Shown piece after piece: positions 26,066 through 36,511 of a stretch of 61,039 nt of DNA. This stretch comes from a virus. The notes under the pieces were generated by a model. That model was given only the letters and a program-made list of their open reading frames with translations, searched no databases and was not told where the DNA came from. The stretch is taken from positions 1 through 61,039 of IMG/VR virus record IMGVR_UViG_3300044695_002628. One strand, given 5' to 3'. Position numbers and translations under genes: made by a program. Positions within the stretch are counted from its first letter, which is position 1. The number at the start of each line of letters is the position of its first letter.

Positions 26066-26818
26066 ATGGGAGAATATGCAGATTCATTAAAAAAGAAAAA
26101 AAAGATCGATGCTGAAACAGCAAGAGAAAATAAAAGGCTTGGAAACCGACCTGACCCAAATAGAGCAAATGCAAGAGAAGATAGGAAGCCAGCATACGTC
26201 TATCCTGGATTTGACCCAAGTTCAACTTTAAATGTTAAAGGTGGCAAAGGTGGAAAAGGTGGAAAAGGTGGCAGTGGAGATAAGAACAAGAAAGATAAAG
26301 TAGATCCAAGACCAAACGTTCCTGTATCTCAGATACAAATACCTCTTGGCTCTGGTCAAGCAATAACTCCTAACATTCAAGAAGCATATATTAAAGAAAT
26401 TGAAAGGCTTACGCTAGGATTAATTTCAAGTGCTGAAGGTCTTTTATTTGCATATAACTTTACAAGCATTAATAGGATTGCATCCTACATGCTTGAGTCA
26501 GATGATGCCTCTCAAAGATCAACTGCAGTTGTTTCCAACATAATTAGGTCAAGGTCAGAGGTAGAACTTACAGAGCTTCAAATTAGAGATAGGTTAAATG
26601 ATGTAATTAATCTAGTTGCAAATCAAATTGGAGACCTAGTTCCTTCTGGTACAAAACTTGCTAAATTTGGAATAAAAAAGGAAAATTTAAATTTTCAAGG
26701 AGGTATGCCAAGAATACAAGGCGGAGCATCCGTATATGATTTAGAGCTAAAACTTCCAGAGCTACAAGGCTTTGGATACGATGTTGTATACAGAATAGAA
26801 TGCTATAATGTCAGTTAA
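26066..26818 (+). CDS. Minor tail protein with Gly-Lys repeat linker
   Basis: The 250-residue product starts with a very basic, charged segment (SLKKKKKIDAETARENKR) and a flexible Gly-Lys repeat (four GGK-type units). It ends in a helical and beta C-terminal half (ELTELQIRDRLNDVINLVANQIGD; YDVVYRIECYNV). I do not recognise the family. The C-terminal part looks like a structured virion component tethered by a disordered basic arm. Its ATG lies 2 nt after the hub stop, and AGAGAGATG-type purines precede it, so it belongs to the tail-tip operon. Confidence 0.6.
   Translation: MGEYADSLKKKKKIDAETARENKRLGNRPDPNRANAREDRKPAYVYPGFDPSSTLNVKGGKGGKGGKGGSGDKNKKDKVDPRPNVPVSQIQIPLGSGQAITPNIQEAYIKEIERLTLGLISSAEGLLFAYNFTSINRIASYMLESDDASQRSTAVVSNIIRSRSEVELTELQIRDRLNDVINLVANQIGDLVPSGTKLAKFGIKKENLNFQGGMPRIQGGASVYDLELKLPELQGFGYDVVYRIECYNVS
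26237..26272 (+). repeat. Four 9-bp tandem repeats (AAAGGTGGM)
   Basis: Four consecutive 9-bp units of AAAGGTGG followed by C, A, A and C encode a Lys-Gly-Gly repeat. The perfect in-frame array makes the linker length prone to change by slippage. Confidence 0.9.
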
Positions 26819-26823
26819 AGTGG

Positions 26824-26829
26824 TATAAT
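26824..26829 (+). promoter_or_regulatory. -10 box (TATAAT) of a leaderless promoter
   Basis: TATAAT ends 6 nt before the ATG at 26836 and directly follows the previous stop codon. A transcript starting about 7 nt downstream of the -10 would begin at the ATG. There is no Shine-Dalgarno sequence before that ATG. Confidence 0.6.
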
Positions 26830-26835
26830 TTGTTT

Positions 26836-27834
26836 ATGATGCAGGGAATTTACAGAATTTATAAAGATGGAAAATTAGTAGCAGAAAAAGAAAATCAAAT
26901 GACAGTTGCTGGTCGTTCAATTGTTTTAAAAGCTTTGATGGGTTTAATACCAAGTATTGGTGGAAACATTCAGGTTGGCATTTCTTCAACAGCAAATCAG
27001 ACTGCAGATAGTAATGGTCTTATCCCAGATACTAGACTTGGATTTTCTGTAAGCAGCATTCCAGTTCGCTTAGCATTCTTAGACAATAGTGGAAACTACG
27101 ATGCTATGGTTTTTAGAGGAACTATCCCATCTAGTGCTGATGCCTTTACAATTTATGAACTTGGAATATTTCCAAGCAATCCAGATGAAGAAAGAGCTTT
27201 TTCAGAACTTTCTTTGGTATCTGGAACGTCAACAGATGGTTGGTTAAATAATGGACAGCCAATTGGTCCTGTTTCTGGAAACCCTGTTGAAACATCTGGA
27301 TATGTTTCTACCTCACCAACTGGCTTTACTGGAGGATTTAGAGTTGGCTCAACCGCACTATATTTAAAAAAGGATCAAACATTAAGAATAAATAAAAACT
27401 TTGATCAGTTTACATCTTCTGGTCAAAATGCATTTAACATTGAAGACTTTATATCAATTGCTTATTCTAAAAAAAATACAGAGACTCCAAAAATTATTTT
27501 AAAGTTTTTATATAATGATGCAAATTATTTTTCATATGAATTTACTGCAGCCTCTGGACATACTTATGGATTTAAGGATATTTTAAGAAGTGCTTTTAGT
27601 AGATTTGGACCTAGCACACTTGGATGGGGAAACATAAATGCTATAGAAATTAAAGCCGAAGTTGCAGATGTAATTATTGATGCAATTAGAATTAATGATA
27701 ATTTAAATGTAGATACAACATATGGAATGGTATCTAGAACTGTTCTTGGTAGTGAAAATGTAATTACTAAATCTGCCTCAGAGTCCCTAGACATTGAATA
27801 TTACTTAAGTTTTGGGTTTAATAAGGCGGTTTAA
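26836..27834 (+). CDS. Minor tail/fibre-type protein
   Basis: The 332-residue product opens with GIYRIYKDGKLVAEKENQMT and contains MVFRGTIPSSADAFTIYELGIFP, a pattern typical of phage tail-collar fibre N-terminal domains that attach to the baseplate. The C-terminal half is beta-rich with an IRINDNLNV strand. I chose the ATG at 26836 because TATAAT ends exactly 6 nt upstream and no ribosome site is present; a TTG at 26830 overlaps the promoter. The transcript is probably leaderless. Confidence 0.65.
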   Translation: MMQGIYRIYKDGKLVAEKENQMTVAGRSIVLKALMGLIPSIGGNIQVGISSTANQTADSNGLIPDTRLGFSVSSIPVRLAFLDNSGNYDAMVFRGTIPSSADAFTIYELGIFPSNPDEERAFSELSLVSGTSTDGWLNNGQPIGPVSGNPVETSGYVSTSPTGFTGGFRVGSTALYLKKDQTLRINKNFDQFTSSGQNAFNIEDFISIAYSKKNTETPKIILKFLYNDANYFSYEFTAASGHTYGFKDILRSAFSRFGPSTLGWGNINAIEIKAEVADVIIDAIRINDNLNVDTTYGMVSRTVLGSENVITKSASESLDIEYYLSFGFNKAV

Positions 27835-27835
27835 A

Positions 27836-29041
27836 ATGGCAGATCTTACTGGATACGTCAGAGGTTTAATTCCTGGAACAAGATATAGAATGGTTATAAC
27901 TGCCCTATCTAACTCTACTGACCCAATTAAATTGCCATCAATTGAGTTTGTTGCTCCAACGGCACCAGATTTAATTTCTGCCTATACTCCTATTGGAGTA
28001 AATGAAATACCTGTTGATAGAGGATATTCTTTAAATCCAATTGTAACAAATGCAATAAATGCAAGAGCAGACACGTTTACAATAACTAATTGGTCAGCCG
28101 TAGACGATGAAAGAAATTATAGATTTTTTTGTTCTGGATCTAATTTTTCTTCTAGGGTTGGAAAAGGAGACATAATTAGGGTTTCTGGAATATCTGACTA
28201 TGTAAATAATCATGCTTATTATGACACTTTTGACTACAGAGTCATTGATAAAAAATCTACTTATATAGATACAGTTGCTAGCTCTACAGTAACCTCCATA
28301 GTTTTAGCTGCTGACGGTGTATATAAAGTTAATACAAGAGCTTTAACTGCTAACGATTGGTGTTCTGGAAGAGCAGGACACAATAGACACATTTACTCAA
28401 AGGTTGGAACTAAGTCAAATCAAAGACCAGACAGTTCTAGCAATAGATGGTTTCAGTTCTTTCTTGACGGAAGAGCTTTAAAAACACGAACCAACCAACC
28501 AAATGCTGCTACTGGAACTGTTTATACAGGACACACCGATGCAAGCTCAAGAACACCAACAGGAACTTATAAGGAATTTAATGTAACAATTTCTTTACCA
28601 GAAAGATTTCCATTAATTAGAAATATTCCTGGAGGAGTTGTTGATATTCCAGTTTTTGCTTATAAAAATTTAACAAGAGGAACTTGGCACAATCCAGATC
28701 ATTCTAGTTTTGTTGCAATTAATAATCCAATTCAGTTAAGCAACGCAGCCATGATGCAAGAGATTTATGACTATGATGGAAATGGAAATGCAAGAAAAGA
28801 TGGAGTAAGTTTAAATAAAACTTTCTTAAATGTAAATAGGGCTGTATTTAATGAAGCTACTCAAGTAGTAGATTACGACAATACCTCTAAAAAATATTAT
28901 TTTACTATTGCAAGATATAAGAAAAATACTGTAACTGGAAACTGGGAAGGTGGATGGTTGCAGAGCGAAAACTCAGAGCCAAGAGTTTCAGATCCCGAAG
29001 CAATTATTTGGTCCAAAGAGGCGGCATTCGCTAATGCCTAG
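27836..29041 (+). CDS. Minor tail protein
   Basis: The 401-residue product begins with a short Fn3-like strand set (GYVRGLIPGTRYRMVITALS), then KLPSIEFVAPTAPDLISAYTP, and a C-terminal SLPERFPLIRNIPGGVVDIPVFAYKN. It is probably a fibre or fibre-adaptor component. I chose the ATG at 27836 because it follows the previous TAA at once and AAGGCGG precedes it; a TTG 24 nt upstream is in frame but less likely. There is no catalytic motif. Function beyond virion structure is not visible. Confidence 0.65.
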   Translation: MADLTGYVRGLIPGTRYRMVITALSNSTDPIKLPSIEFVAPTAPDLISAYTPIGVNEIPVDRGYSLNPIVTNAINARADTFTITNWSAVDDERNYRFFCSGSNFSSRVGKGDIIRVSGISDYVNNHAYYDTFDYRVIDKKSTYIDTVASSTVTSIVLAADGVYKVNTRALTANDWCSGRAGHNRHIYSKVGTKSNQRPDSSSNRWFQFFLDGRALKTRTNQPNAATGTVYTGHTDASSRTPTGTYKEFNVTISLPERFPLIRNIPGGVVDIPVFAYKNLTRGTWHNPDHSSFVAINNPIQLSNAAMMQEIYDYDGNGNARKDGVSLNKTFLNVNRAVFNEATQVVDYDNTSKKYYFTIARYKKNTVTGNWEGGWLQSENSEPRVSDPEAIIWSKEAAFANA

Positions 29042-32000
29042 AAATAGTACAACTACGGTATTTCCACCAACTGGTCCAGTATCTGCAATGTATGGATTCT
29101 ATGATCCAAATGCAGATACTTTAAGGATGCTAAATGACAATATTGCGTCTAGAAATTTTAACGGAAATATTCCAAAGTATGCTGAAGAAATTTATCTATA
29201 TGACTCTGTTAATGGAAAGTTTAATTTAGAGATTGGTCAATATTTTTTAGTTACAGATGAATATGGTTCTGAGGATTTAAGACTTGTAACACAAATAAGA
29301 ATAGATGATGGAAATTATTACGGAGGGTCTCTAGCCGTTAATGATGAATCTGGAGAAATAGATTTAAGTAAATCTTTTGTTTATAGTCCTGGTCATCCAC
29401 TAGAAGGTCAGCCAACTAAAGTTTTTATAGACTATATTTTACCAACTGGAGAATCAAAAACATATACTGTAAATACAACCTTAGACTCTAATGGTTTTCC
29501 AAGCAATAAGGTGTATGCAGCAAAAGAAAATTGGTCACAAAGAGCAGTTGGATCTAAAGGGTGGATTATTAGTGGCGAAGGAAATGCAATCTTTAACAAC
29601 TTGCATGTTCGTGGAATAATTGATGCAACAGCAGGAAATTTTGAAGGATATGTAACCATTAATGGTGGAGACATGAGGCTTGGTGCAAATGTCTCAGTAG
29701 ATGGCGATGATGGAATTAGGGTTGATGCAAACAATTACTGGTATGCAGATGGAACATTTAAAGCTGGAGGCATAGTTGACGAAGTATTTAAAGGAATTTC
29801 TTGGAATCCAGACGTAGATTTATTTTCTGTAACTGGAGATATTAAAGCAGACACTGGATATCTTGGTGGAGAAGACGGTTGGATAATTGCAGAGGGCGTT
29901 ATTAAAGCTGGAGGAACTGATAGTAGTAGCAATCCATGGGGAGATAAATACTTCTTAAAGAACCCAGACTATGTTGTAAATCCAGAAGATGCTGTTGTTC
30001 AATTTGGAAACGTATTCAAAGTATTTAAAAACGGAGACGTAAGCATTAGTGGATCCCTAGAAGCAGAGTCTATAATTGTTGATGAGTTTCAATACTGGAA
30101 TAAAAACGATGAAGGAAAGTTTAGAGTTGGATCTGCAGATAAATATATTTACTGGGACGGAACTGATTTAAATGTAAATGCAATTATTAATGCTACTGGT
30201 GGAACATTTACAAATACAGTAAATATTGGTACTGGAACAAATAAGATTAAGCTAACTGGTGGAACTACAGATGCACTAACAAACATTCAAATTGGAACTG
30301 GTGGGTTTGAGTCTGCTCCATTTTATGCAGAAGGAACTGGAAAGTTTTCTCTTGGTTCTGGTCTTAGCTGGAACCCTACAGGTTCAGTTCTTAAAATTAA
30401 CGGTATCCTAAGAGGATACATTGAGTCTAGTGCACTTACTCCAGTTCCTCTAGTTACAAATGCAATGGGTGTCGGATACCATGACCCGTTATCTTCTCCT
30501 AGCACAGCAAACGGATATGGTCTTGGTGGTGTTGGTATAAGACTAGATGCAAATAATTATTGGTACTCCACAACAAATGGATTTAAAATTGGAGACGCAA
30601 CACACTATCTAAGATGGTATGACAATAAGCTAACTCTTACAGCACCTTTAATGTCTAATGCAACAATATCTTCTACAGAAATTATCGGATCTAGAATCCG
30701 TGGTTCTGATGTATTTGCAAACTCTGCACAAATTGGTGGAAATGATTTTGGTTGGGTTGCTGGCTCTGGAGGTCTTTTTTCTGGAACATCAAATGCTACG
30801 GCTTATCTGCAATCTGGATTTCATTCAAACCCAATTGAAAATATTACTCAAAGTGCACCAATTAGAGTTGGAAAACTAGTAAGTAGTCTTCCAACAGTAA
30901 CTGGTAAAATTACAGCAAATCAAAGAACCAAGATTGTAACTGGTAGTGGAACCAAGTTTACCCAAGAACTTAGACGAGGATATTCAATATATGTTGTTGA
31001 AGGCACAAGAAGATATTTTGTTGGAAACGTTGATAGTGTTATAAGTGATACAGAATTATCCTTATATGAAAATCCAAATATTACTATTTTTATTAAAGAT
31101 CAAAATTTTTATGCTTATAAATTTGAAACAATAATTAGGACTCAGTTCTACACAGACATTGAAAATCCAGAAAAAATTAGTTTAGCTGGAACAAATCTTA
31201 CAGCAATCCCAATAGATTTAGCAGATACAAAATATCAAGTTGGGGACGAAATTAGATTTGACGAAATATTCCTTGCAGACTCTGGATCCTTTTTGACTGG
31301 AATATTGTCAAATACAACCTACTATGTTAAAACAGTAACAACTACAAGCGTAACCATTACTGCACAAAAACAAAATGTGTTAACAGATTATTCAGATAAC
31401 ACTTTTGCTCCAGCAGTTACATACTCTGCTTCAGGTGCTTCCCTTGTATTAAGCCTACCAATATTTTCTATTGAGGATTCAGAAACTTCTGGCTTTGCTA
31501 CATTTGGAGCTAGAGTTTTACCAAGAACAACAGAAAACACCTATGAACTACTTACAGATTCTGTTCCAGGTCCAATACTTGGAGAAAACTCAGACTCTAA
31601 TGGTGACGGAACCGTTGATGAAATTGGTGGATTTATTAATGGTGGGTCTGTTACATATGTTACTCCAACCTACTTGCCAAAAACATATGTTAAAAATTCT
31701 TCATACCTTACAACTTTTGTTGGAGAAGAAAATAGTACGGCTATTGAAATATCTAAAATTGAAACAACTTATTCTGAAGATACAGCAAATCCTGGAGAAT
31801 ATTTTTATAACGTTTATATTTATCCTACAAACTCAACCAAACTTTCTTTGCTAAACATGGTAACTGGAGAAAACCTCTACCTATCAAATATTCCAGTAGA
31901 TTCAACAAGCACAGAATATAACAAACTTTTTGAACCATTGAACGATGGGTACTTTCCAATTATTGGATTTGTTGATAATGATAGAAATATTGTAGAAGAT

Positions 32001-32852
32001 AAAGAAGATGCAACAGGAATTGTGTTGTATGGAGATGGATATTTAAACTATGCTCCTAAGACTCCAGAACCAAGTCCAACAGCAGCAGCTTTTTCTAGAA
32101 CCTACACCTCTTACGTTGTATCAAGTTTGTCTGCAACAGATAATAAAGTAACAATTACTACCAGTACAAATCATAACTTTGTGGTTGGAAAAACAGTAAC
32201 TGTTACAGGGTTCAGAGAAACCTCGTACCTATCAGACGATTTTGTTGGAGAATTTGAAATTATAGATGTTCCAGCATCTAATCAATTTACTTATCAGGCA
32301 GTGTTCCCAGACAAGCTACCAACATCTATAGATCCTGGAGTAGTTGCATATTCTTTCCCTAGTGGAAAAATTATAAGCTTTGACAAAAACTATTCCCTTT
32401 GGATTGGAGCCTCAAAGCCAGACGTAGCTCCAATTACTATTGATCCATACGGAAATAAGCTAAAAGTTAAAGATTTAGAAGTTACAGGAGAGGTAATTGG
32501 ATTTTATTCTGATATAATTGAGCTAGATGATTTTTCTAGTTCTTTTAATGGTAGAAGAAACACATTTACGCCCAAGTATAACTACAAAGACGTAACTGTT
32601 AAAAACCCATTAAACCTAGTAGTTTCATTAAATGGAGTAATTCAGTCAGGATTTATTCAAAACAAAGAATATGTCTGGCAGTCTGGTCTTTTATCCTACA
32701 GAGGATTTACACTGGACACAGAAGGAAGAATAAAGTTTTCTGAATCCCCTCCACTTGGATCAACTATTAATGTAAGAGTTTTTCCAGGACCAGTAAAAAA
32801 TAAAACAGCAAGGATATATCCGTTCAAAGCAGCGGATGTAGCATTAGGATAA
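29034..32852 (+). CDS. Large tail fibre with repeated beta modules
   Basis: The 1,272-residue protein resembles host-specificity fibres of siphoviruses. Its first 500 residues show repeated short units of the form ATAGNFEGYVTINGGDMRLG and ATGGTFTNTVNIGTG, typical of beta-prism or beta-helix shafts. They alternate with near-repeats of RVDANNYWYADGTF and RLDANNYWYSTTNGF. The C-terminal half contains a VTGSGTKF module (near 30934) and a HNF module (near 32166), both shared with neighbouring genes. The end has a VVSLNGVIQSGF strand. The start at 29034 overlaps the previous stop; the longer in-frame opening at 28950 lies inside the previous gene. Confidence 0.75.
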   Translation: MPRNSTTTVFPPTGPVSAMYGFYDPNADTLRMLNDNIASRNFNGNIPKYAEEIYLYDSVNGKFNLEIGQYFLVTDEYGSEDLRLVTQIRIDDGNYYGGSLAVNDESGEIDLSKSFVYSPGHPLEGQPTKVFIDYILPTGESKTYTVNTTLDSNGFPSNKVYAAKENWSQRAVGSKGWIISGEGNAIFNNLHVRGIIDATAGNFEGYVTINGGDMRLGANVSVDGDDGIRVDANNYWYADGTFKAGGIVDEVFKGISWNPDVDLFSVTGDIKADTGYLGGEDGWIIAEGVIKAGGTDSSSNPWGDKYFLKNPDYVVNPEDAVVQFGNVFKVFKNGDVSISGSLEAESIIVDEFQYWNKNDEGKFRVGSADKYIYWDGTDLNVNAIINATGGTFTNTVNIGTGTNKIKLTGGTTDALTNIQIGTGGFESAPFYAEGTGKFSLGSGLSWNPTGSVLKINGILRGYIESSALTPVPLVTNAMGVGYHDPLSSPSTANGYGLGGVGIRLDANNYWYSTTNGFKIGDATHYLRWYDNKLTLTAPLMSNATISSTEIIGSRIRGSDVFANSAQIGGNDFGWVAGSGGLFSGTSNATAYLQSGFHSNPIENITQSAPIRVGKLVSSLPTVTGKITANQRTKIVTGSGTKFTQELRRGYSIYVVEGTRRYFVGNVDSVISDTELSLYENPNITIFIKDQNFYAYKFETIIRTQFYTDIENPEKISLAGTNLTAIPIDLADTKYQVGDEIRFDEIFLADSGSFLTGILSNTTYYVKTVTTTSVTITAQKQNVLTDYSDNTFAPAVTYSASGASLVLSLPIFSIEDSETSGFATFGARVLPRTTENTYELLTDSVPGPILGENSDSNGDGTVDEIGGFINGGSVTYVTPTYLPKTYVKNSSYLTTFVGEENSTAIEISKIETTYSEDTANPGEYFYNVYIYPTNSTKLSLLNMVTGENLYLSNIPVDSTSTEYNKLFEPLNDGYFPIIGFVDNDRNIVEDKEDATGIVLYGDGYLNYAPKTPEPSPTAAAFSRTYTSYVVSSLSATDNKVTITTSTNHNFVVGKTVTVTGFRETSYLSDDFVGEFEIIDVPASNQFTYQAVFPDKLPTSIDPGVVAYSFPSGKIISFDKNYSLWIGASKPDVAPITIDPYGNKLKVKDLEVTGEVIGFYSDIIELDDFSSSFNGRRNTFTPKYNYKDVTVKNPLNLVVSLNGVIQSGFIQNKEYVWQSGLLSYRGFTLDTEGRIKFSESPPLGSTINVRVFPGPVKNKTARIYPFKAADVALG

Positions 32853-32863
32853 GGTGGAAATAA

Positions 32864-35800
32864 ATGGCTAAAAAGGTAATGCAGGAAACGTATTATACTT
32901 TCATACCTTCTGAGGATAAAATTATTCTCCCAAGAGTAATTCAAAGAGAAAGCCTAATGTTGATTACAAACGTAACAACAAATCAGGTAATTTATAATTT
33001 TTCAGACCCAGACTTAAATGCCACATCTTACACCGTTGCAGGATCAGCATCTTCTTCAACAACAACAATTGTATTAAATTACAACTGTAATGAAATGGAC
33101 TCTAAAGACAAGCTTCAAATTGTTTATGAAGAGTACGATGAAAAAATTACACCGTCAGACTTGCTAGTTGATGCTGTTGGTAAGATGCGTGTTGCAAACC
33201 CACAGTCTTTAATTGACACAGATTTTGAATACGGAACCCAACCTTCTAAATGGGAAACTGTTTCCTTGGTAGCCAATTACCCATCTTTCTTTTCAAAGGG
33301 TACTGGCGGAAACTCTTTAGCTGTAGCAGATATTGTTGGAGACGGAACTACAACTGCAAGAAAGTCAAGAGTATATGTATTGACTGAATCAGATCATGGT
33401 CTTGTTTCAAACAGCGTTGTTAGTATTCAAGAAACAACAAATGATGCAGCCGAAGGAACGTTTATTGTAACAAAGCCAGCTGCACCGTCAATTACAGGTG
33501 TTTCTGCTGGTGTGTTTACCGCAAATGCTCACGGACTTTCAGCAAACCAACCAATTAGATTTAGTGCTGCAAGCACTTCTGGCGTATCAACAAGTACTGT
33601 TTACTATGTTAAGACAGTTTTAGCTAATTCATTTATGGTAGCAACTTCAATTGCAGGATCAGCAATTACAACATTTACTAATGGAACTCCAACAGTTGAT
33701 GTAAATAAAATGTTTACATATCTTGCAAATGGTCGTGTTGGAAATGATTCAATTAAAGACAGCAACCTTACTAGCATTTATGGTGGAGACTTATTTGATG
33801 GAGCAAATGTTCCAGGGTCTTCTTCCTTTACGGTTGAAGTTGCAGGATCCGTTGCAACCGTAACAACTCCAAATCCACATGGATTAATTCCAGGAACTCC
33901 AATTCTTATTAATGGTGCAACTACTAACACATTCTTAAACGGATCTTGGGTAGTATCTGCCACACCAACTCCAAAAATCTTTAACTTTACCGTAACTGGA
34001 GATACCGTAACAAATATTTCTCCAGCAGCAACAGTCTCTGGATCAAAGCTTTACTGTAAGCCAGATGCCTATGTTCAACACACGGCATATAATGGTGGAG
34101 TACTTTTAGCAACTGGAAACAACGTTGTAAATGTTCAGCAGGTAAGACAGTCAAGAAGAACATTTAGATATCAGTCAGGAAAGGCAATTCAATTTTCTAC
34201 AGGTACTAAGTTAACTCCAAGCTATGACATTACTGAAATTTATTCAAACACAACTGTTGGAGATGCTACAATTGTCGTTAAAACCGTACAGGATCACGGT
34301 CTTCAGGAAAATGCTAGAGTAACAATTAGTGGTGTGCAAGTTGTTGGAACTGATGCAAACCCATACAATGGAAGCTTTTTAGTAACTGGCATTGTTGATG
34401 AAAATACTTTTAGCTTTGAAACTACAATTCCAACAGCAATTAGCACTACAAACAGAAATCCAAGTGGAGACAATGCTCTTGTTACTGTAACAAATTGGGC
34501 AGGATCTTCAACAAGACTTGGTTTATTCAATGATCAAAACGGAATGTACTTTGAATATGATGGTCAAAAGCTGTTTGCTTGTAGAAGATTTTCTAATAAA
34601 CCAATTTTTGGAACAGTATCTGTAACTAAAGACAGCTCTATTGTGACTGGAACTTCAACGCTATTTCTAAAGCAAATAGAGAAAAACCAAAACATTGTAA
34701 TTAAAGGCATGACCTATAGAGTTGTAAATATTGATAGCGACACAACCATGCATATTTCTCCAGCCTATAGAGGACAAACTGTTGGAGGAAATGTAAAGGT
34801 ATACAAAGTCCAAGAAGTTAGAATTCCACAAAATGAATTTAACATTGACAGACTAGATGGAACAGGACCTTCTGGATATATTATTGACCCAACAAAAATG
34901 CAGATGCTTTATATTGATTATTCTTGGTATGGCTCTGGATTTATTCGCTATGGATTAAGAGCAACAAACGGAGATATTGTTTATTGTCATAGAATTCCAA
35001 ATAACAATTTAAATAGTCAGTCCTATATGCGTTCTGGAAACCTTCCTGCTAGATACGAAGTTTCTAACTTTGGTCCAACAACTGTTTTAGTCTCTTCTCC
35101 AGGAACTCCATTGGCACAAACAAGTAACCCAACAGCAGCAGATGTTCCTGGAACACCTTTAAATTCTAGTCAGACCGTAATGTATGTAAAAGATATTGAA
35201 GGTTGGAGAACTACTGCACCATCTGGAAACTCAACAGATATTATTGGCTACCTTTTGATTAGTGATAAGACAAATACTGAAATTGTTTCTTATACAGCAG
35301 TTGGATCGTATAATGCTAAGGTTGGCGGATATCCAATTACAATTCAAAGAAGAGTAACTCAGTTTATTACTAGCCAAGGAAGTGTTGGGGTAGGATCGTT
35401 TAGAAACGGAACATATAGTTCTGGAGCCTATACAGATAGGATGAAGCTGTTTGCAGGAGCAAGTACAAACTTTAATACTGCTGGTATTCAGCAAGGAAAT
35501 GTTATCTTTGCTGCAGATGGAACAAAACTTGGAAGAGTTGCAACATCTCTAGAGCTTGGTGGTGCTGCAAATCCTGCTGCAGATGGACAAAGCTTAACAA
35601 TTTCAAGTGTGTTTAATGGAAAGACATGGGAAGTTCCAGACTCTCCAAATAAAGATTCAAACGGAACAAATGTTCCTTACGGATATACCTCTACGAATAC
35701 AATTGCAACTGTTGGATACAGCATATCTTCAACAATTGCTTTGCAGGGAACTGCCAACACAGTATCGTTTAGCCCAGACTCATCTATTCAAAATGGAACT

Positions 35801-36502
35801 GGAACAGATGGTCAGGTTTCAGTTCAAGTAATTACACAAACCTGTGCCCCTTCTCTAAGCCACTGGGGATCTTCCGTAATCATGGACGGAACATTTGACG
35901 AAGATAAAGCTTTCCAGCTTAATGCTAGAATGAGAGGTGCAGGACTTTCAGTTGCTGCAGGTGCATCAAATGCCCTACTAAGTATTAGAATAGCACCATC
36001 TGTTGATAATGGAATTGCTAGAAACTTTGGCAAGAGAGACGTTATTAATACAATGCAATTAATTTTAAGAGAAATTCAAACATCTGCAAATGGTAGATTC
36101 CTTATAGAAGGGTTTTTAAATCCATCTACAATTAGTGATTCTGGATGGAGTTCAGCAAATGGATCATCAACACTAACATATCCAGATAGCTGGGAATATA
36201 CTTCTGTAGGCTCTGGATCTTTAGCTCAAGTTTTGTATCATGGAACGGCAGCAACTATTACTGGAGGAGACAACATATTCTCTTTCTACACAGAAAATTC
36301 AGGAAGTGGATATGGAATTTCTACATATAACCTTGGTTCAACACGAGAGCTTGGAACATCTATTCTTAGTGGAAATGGAAGTATTTCAACTCCAGGATTC
36401 CCTAATGGTCCAGATGTTTTAACAATTGTTGCAACAAACCTAGAAACATCTGGTTCCAAGTTTATTAACGCAAAGCTTTCGTGGACTGAATCCCAAGCAT
36501 AA
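32864..36502 (+). CDS. Large virion structural protein/adhesin with HGL repeats
   Basis: The 1,212-residue protein contains four similar modules recognised by an HGL core (near nt 33396, 33529, 33880 and 34297), each followed by a strand and a GxFxV or YYVKTV-like segment. Another module (VTGTSTLF, near 34645) is shared with the fibre genes on either side. The N-terminus, QETYYTFIPSEDKIILPRVIQ, probably anchors it in the tail tip. The C-terminal 400 residues are beta-rich with AQVLYHGTAATITGGDN. It is probably a side fibre. AAGGTGG lies about 6 nt before the ATG. Confidence 0.7.
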   Translation: MAKKVMQETYYTFIPSEDKIILPRVIQRESLMLITNVTTNQVIYNFSDPDLNATSYTVAGSASSSTTTIVLNYNCNEMDSKDKLQIVYEEYDEKITPSDLLVDAVGKMRVANPQSLIDTDFEYGTQPSKWETVSLVANYPSFFSKGTGGNSLAVADIVGDGTTTARKSRVYVLTESDHGLVSNSVVSIQETTNDAAEGTFIVTKPAAPSITGVSAGVFTANAHGLSANQPIRFSAASTSGVSTSTVYYVKTVLANSFMVATSIAGSAITTFTNGTPTVDVNKMFTYLANGRVGNDSIKDSNLTSIYGGDLFDGANVPGSSSFTVEVAGSVATVTTPNPHGLIPGTPILINGATTNTFLNGSWVVSATPTPKIFNFTVTGDTVTNISPAATVSGSKLYCKPDAYVQHTAYNGGVLLATGNNVVNVQQVRQSRRTFRYQSGKAIQFSTGTKLTPSYDITEIYSNTTVGDATIVVKTVQDHGLQENARVTISGVQVVGTDANPYNGSFLVTGIVDENTFSFETTIPTAISTTNRNPSGDNALVTVTNWAGSSTRLGLFNDQNGMYFEYDGQKLFACRRFSNKPIFGTVSVTKDSSIVTGTSTLFLKQIEKNQNIVIKGMTYRVVNIDSDTTMHISPAYRGQTVGGNVKVYKVQEVRIPQNEFNIDRLDGTGPSGYIIDPTKMQMLYIDYSWYGSGFIRYGLRATNGDIVYCHRIPNNNLNSQSYMRSGNLPARYEVSNFGPTTVLVSSPGTPLAQTSNPTAADVPGTPLNSSQTVMYVKDIEGWRTTAPSGNSTDIIGYLLISDKTNTEIVSYTAVGSYNAKVGGYPITIQRRVTQFITSQGSVGVGSFRNGTYSSGAYTDRMKLFAGASTNFNTAGIQQGNVIFAADGTKLGRVATSLELGGAANPAADGQSLTISSVFNGKTWEVPDSPNKDSNGTNVPYGYTSTNTIATVGYSISSTIALQGTANTVSFSPDSSIQNGTGTDGQVSVQVITQTCAPSLSHWGSSVIMDGTFDEDKAFQLNARMRGAGLSVAAGASNALLSIRIAPSVDNGIARNFGKRDVINTMQLILREIQTSANGRFLIEGFLNPSTISDSGWSSANGSSTLTYPDSWEYTSVGSGSLAQVLYHGTAATITGGDNIFSFYTENSGSGYGISTYNLGSTRELGTSILSGNGSISTPGFPNGPDVLTIVATNLETSGSKFINAKLSWTESQA

Positions 36503-36511
36503 GGAGCAAAA

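Noticed and set aside
28950-29033. Upstream extension of the large fibre gene
   Set aside because: This stretch lies fully within the preceding gene and has no ribosome site. The ATG at 29034 overlaps the previous stop as elsewhere in the operon.
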